Below, piece after piece: positions 60,790-64,000 of a stretch of 64,000 nt of DNA. Position 1 is the stretch's first letter. Each line of letters begins with the position of its first letter. Source of the stretch: Sphagnum magellanicum (lineage: Eukaryota > Streptophyta > Sphagnopsida > Sphagnales > Sphagnaceae); assembly GCA_021904315.1 (NCBI GenBank), contig CM038912.1, forward strand, positions 22,356,949 through 22,420,948, written 5' to 3'. The notes under the pieces were generated by a model, which made no database searches, was not told the DNA's origin, and worked only from the letters and a program-made list of their open reading frames with translations. The position numbers were made by a program, and so were the translations under genes.

Positions 60790-63700
60790 TTTTTTATATA
60801 AGTAAGAAAGTCAGAGGATGAGTCACTCTCAAGGCTAAGGATGAGTCACTCCAAGGCTAAGGACGAGGTGACTTTAAAAACAATTGGTAACTACATTGAA
60901 GATGGGAATTTAGGGTTTTCCTTGGGTTTAGGGTTCCATTCCAAACCAAGGCTACTACACCAAATCCTAGTAGAACCTTGAAAATGGGGGGGAAACAAGC
61001 ACCTCGGTTCCACCATTTTCTCACTCACGGTCAAAAGGGACTAGCTAATGGACAAACAAGGCGGGTTGGTCAAAACCAACACTTGTCTCTTCCATATGAG
61101 CAGAGATGTACCTACAACCCCATGCCAGTATGTAGTATGAATTTAGGTATTGAAAAGAACCTGTAAATTTTTGTCTTGTGTATGTGGAATGTGGAGGCCG
61201 ACTTACCCTCAATAAAATTCTGGACTCAACAAAGGGACTGCGGCTTAGGCATACGATGTCTCTTCTATTCTCAAATGGATTCACAGCCCTGCAAAATTAT
61301 ATGGGTTCTTTATGGAAGTAAGAATTTCGAACATGACTATTGTGAGAATTTGGGTATCACATTTGCTCTTACATTGTGCATGGACCCCTCATTCCCAAAA
61401 GAGCCCAATTCTTAGTCCTCACCTTACCCAGGGTCATCACCAAACAAATTTTGGGGCTAGTCCCTTTCATTTCATTTTTCTTCTCTTATTGTCTTCAGAG
61501 GAACACTACTTGAGAAGACACAAAGCAGGCACACCACCTTGTTGAACTTGTGCATTGAAAGTGTATGGTAAAGCCCTAGGTAAGGCATTCCCAAAATAAG
61601 GACCCAAAGATAGCTATGTTTGGCTCTGCATTTTGGGAACGATCCCCCCAATTTACCTCCTCATAAAGTGCACGACCAACATTATCTTAAACCTAAACAT
61701 ATGTAGATTAGGAGGGGTTCTTATGCCCACTCTAAAGAGTAACAGGGATTAGTTATAAGATCACTCTCCTTTTCTAATAGGGATATTTGTGAATATCAGG
61801 TGAAAATTTTCCAATTGTGTTCGTAAAGGTCAAATGCTTATATTGATATGACCTCAAAACAATCCATAAGCAATATTATTGAGACCTTTTTTTAACAACA
61901 AGGGCGCCTAACCAACCATGATTTCCACAACACATTAATTGTGATTCTGTAAGTACTTTCAGTTACATGTGTGGTGACGAACCAATTTACTCTAGTATTA
62001 TAAATGAGTTTACCATTTTACCATTTTAACATCCATGCTCGGAAGGGAGACGGAGAAACCTACAAAAGATTTAAGAAACATCACTTGACAAAACAATTCC
62101 AAAGTTTCCTTAGACACAGTGGACTCCTACATGTATTATTAAGTCCAAGGCTAATTTTTGCCTGGTTTAAATCTGGTATTGGTATAAGGTTGATATTGCC
62201 TCAAGTCATACCCAGCTAATATGTTGTTCAATAAGGGTATCATATACCCAGGTTGCACCCTATATACCAGTACAACACTGGTATGTTCCCATAGTTCACA
62301 TACCAAAGTTCCCAAAGTTTCACAAGATGTACAAACATGATTACAATGTTGTTGATTTTTATAAGGGCCCAAGTGGCTTGTGTTTGGAGGGAGGTAGGGC
62401 CATTCCAAGCAGGTCCCAACCCAAGTAGGTCCCAACATTGATTTCTTGGGATGTGAGTTTAACCTAGTCTGTGAACCTTTCAAGAAAAACAAGTTTTTAA
62501 AGTGTGAAATGTGTTTTTCTCAACAAAAGGAAATTGATAATTTTGCAAAATCAAAAAATCAAGGACCCAAAAATAAAAGCATTGGGTCCAAATAATAAGA
62601 AAGCCATTGTTGGTCTGGTTTGGAGATATTGATAGAAAACTGGTACCAAGGGTATTCCTCAAGTCCCTCTAGGGCTTATATTGGTACAAGGTTGGCATTG
62701 CTTCAGATCTTTTTAGCCTAGTAAGATCCTTGCTGCGAGTGTTGATACTTTGCACCAAGAGTTGGCCTACATATTGTAATGCCTCGGCTACTTTGGCACT
62801 AATTATATATATTTTAGTGTTGTTGAAAATTTCCCCCTAAAAATTCAAAGATTTTTTTATAAAGAGAACTATTGAATCTTCAGGAATATTTTACTTTTCA
62901 ATATTCTACTTTTATAATTAACTAATTATTCGATTAAAGGGCAAGTGGTTAGTTTCCGCTTACCTAATAGGGCATCGACCTGGTAATTGGGAATGGAAAT
63001 TTTACAAAACGAAATAATTGGGACCCAGACTAGTTTTTCAAGCAATTTTGGTGGTTAACTAAGTTTCATCCTATCTTTCCTTTTTCCTGAGCGCCTCCAG
63101 TGCTGCTACACATATTTTCGCTCCTCCTACCTATACAACTACTATAATCACTCTCAAACATTGTGCATTAAATGCTGAGTTCTAGCACTTCATACTGAGA
63201 TTTAATAAAATTTCCTTACTTTGCTGATATCACTCAAAGTGGGGATAGGGGGTGAAAGCATGCCCAAAGACAAGGTGACTTTATAGATAACTCTAATAAG
63301 GAGAAAAAAAATCATCCACTTGTTGATTTTTGCCCAAGATAGTAGTTTTTGCACGTACTTCAAACTAAGTGTGTTTGTTCAACATACTACATCAATTACA
63401 GTAGTCAACAAATCTACACAAAATCAAGGATCCCCCCATATCACATCAAATTGGCTGCAGTCATATATTCCACTTGGCTACAACAAAGTGGCTGGTCTAG
63501 CTGGGATGGTCTGAAAAGCACACGTCATAGTTTCCAATTTTATGATCACACATCACAATTGTTTAAAAACTTGGAATTTGTATCACTTGCACTAACTCCA
63601 CCTTTGAATAGGTTGCCGGTTCAATCTATTTAGGACATAAACCCAACTCCACAACAAGGATTCTCAACATCAGATCCCAATCTACCATAGGAGAATTGTG

Positions 63701-64000
63701 TGCAACAAGGTGAAAGGTAGGTTCACTTACAAGATTCTCCTACTTTGCTCTAACAAAAAACAATTCCTTAAAAGTTTCCAACTACAATATTGAGGAGGTG
63801 GGGGAAAAGAATCAACAAATAGATTTTTTTTGAGCATGGAATTTTTAGCATGTTCTTCGTAGTGATATTGTTCCAACAAATCATCAAAACTAATGATGAT
63901 GAAACCTTTACAAACTTATGCTAAATGAGACAATTCTTTTTTTATGGAGTTCTTTTGGCAAGTTGGAAATTCTTTGTCTATGGAGATAAAATTGTTTTGA
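60790..64000. other. Intergenic DNA
   Basis: No gene recognised. A short diverged duplicate (GGTA(T/C)AAGGTTG(A/G)(T/C)ATTGC) occurs at 62176 and 62684. Confidence 0.45.

Overview
The window is nuclear DNA of a land plant. It is AT-rich, has many short exons with GT-AG introns, carries telomere-like TTTAGGG runs inside repeats, and holds plant gene families (a chloroplast DEG2-type protease, a GDSL esterase, a kinase-jacalin lectin gene) among many decayed transposons. The pseudogene of an alpha/beta-hydrolase family known from bryophyte immune receptors and the large repeat load suggest a seed-free plant with a sizeable genome, but the species cannot be fixed from the sequence.

Layout. 1-12255: a tandem duplication with a period of about 6.9 kb. 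The right copy holds an intact 5-exon gene coding for a protein kinase joined to a C-terminal jacalin-like lectin (8088-11466). In the left copy a Helitron starts at an A|T site in the 5' leader, 21 bases before the corresponding start codon, and fills the place where the gene should be. 13660-25670: one 12.0-kb Mutator-like element (MULE) with a perfect 10-bp target duplication, degenerate terminal inverted repeats, a transposase gene broken by five nonsense codons, a convergent gene for a C2H2 zinc-finger protein, long arrays of a TGCAATACC(T/C)GCAT motif, and a 1.5-kb array of the palindrome AGCTCCGGAGCT. 27466-28747: LTR retrotransposon remnant with 5-bp target duplication. 29192-30411: alpha/beta-hydrolase pseudogene. 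32375-39626: DEG2-type protease, 21 exons, including one GC-AG intron. 40040-41810: fold-back element. 42943-46241: GDSL esterase/lipase gene on the minus strand, 5 exons. 51400-52640: reverse-transcriptase remnant. 52900-53700: unidentified exon-like stretches. 54700-59076: CACTA-type (Tnp2) transposase pseudogene. 59600-60790: dispersed repeats, one of which also sits inside the Helitron. The rest is AT-rich intergenic DNA.

Three genes look intact: the kinase-lectin, the DEG2-type protease and the GDSL esterase. They show no common pathway. The kinase-lectin fits a defence or sensing role, the protease belongs to chloroplast protein quality control, and the esterase has a signal peptide and is probably secreted. 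The other coding stretches belong to mobile elements or broken genes; in the MULE transposase every nonsense codon is one C-to-T change from a sense codon, as expected in methylated plant transposons. Exon borders were worked out by hand from splice sites, reading phase and family conservation.
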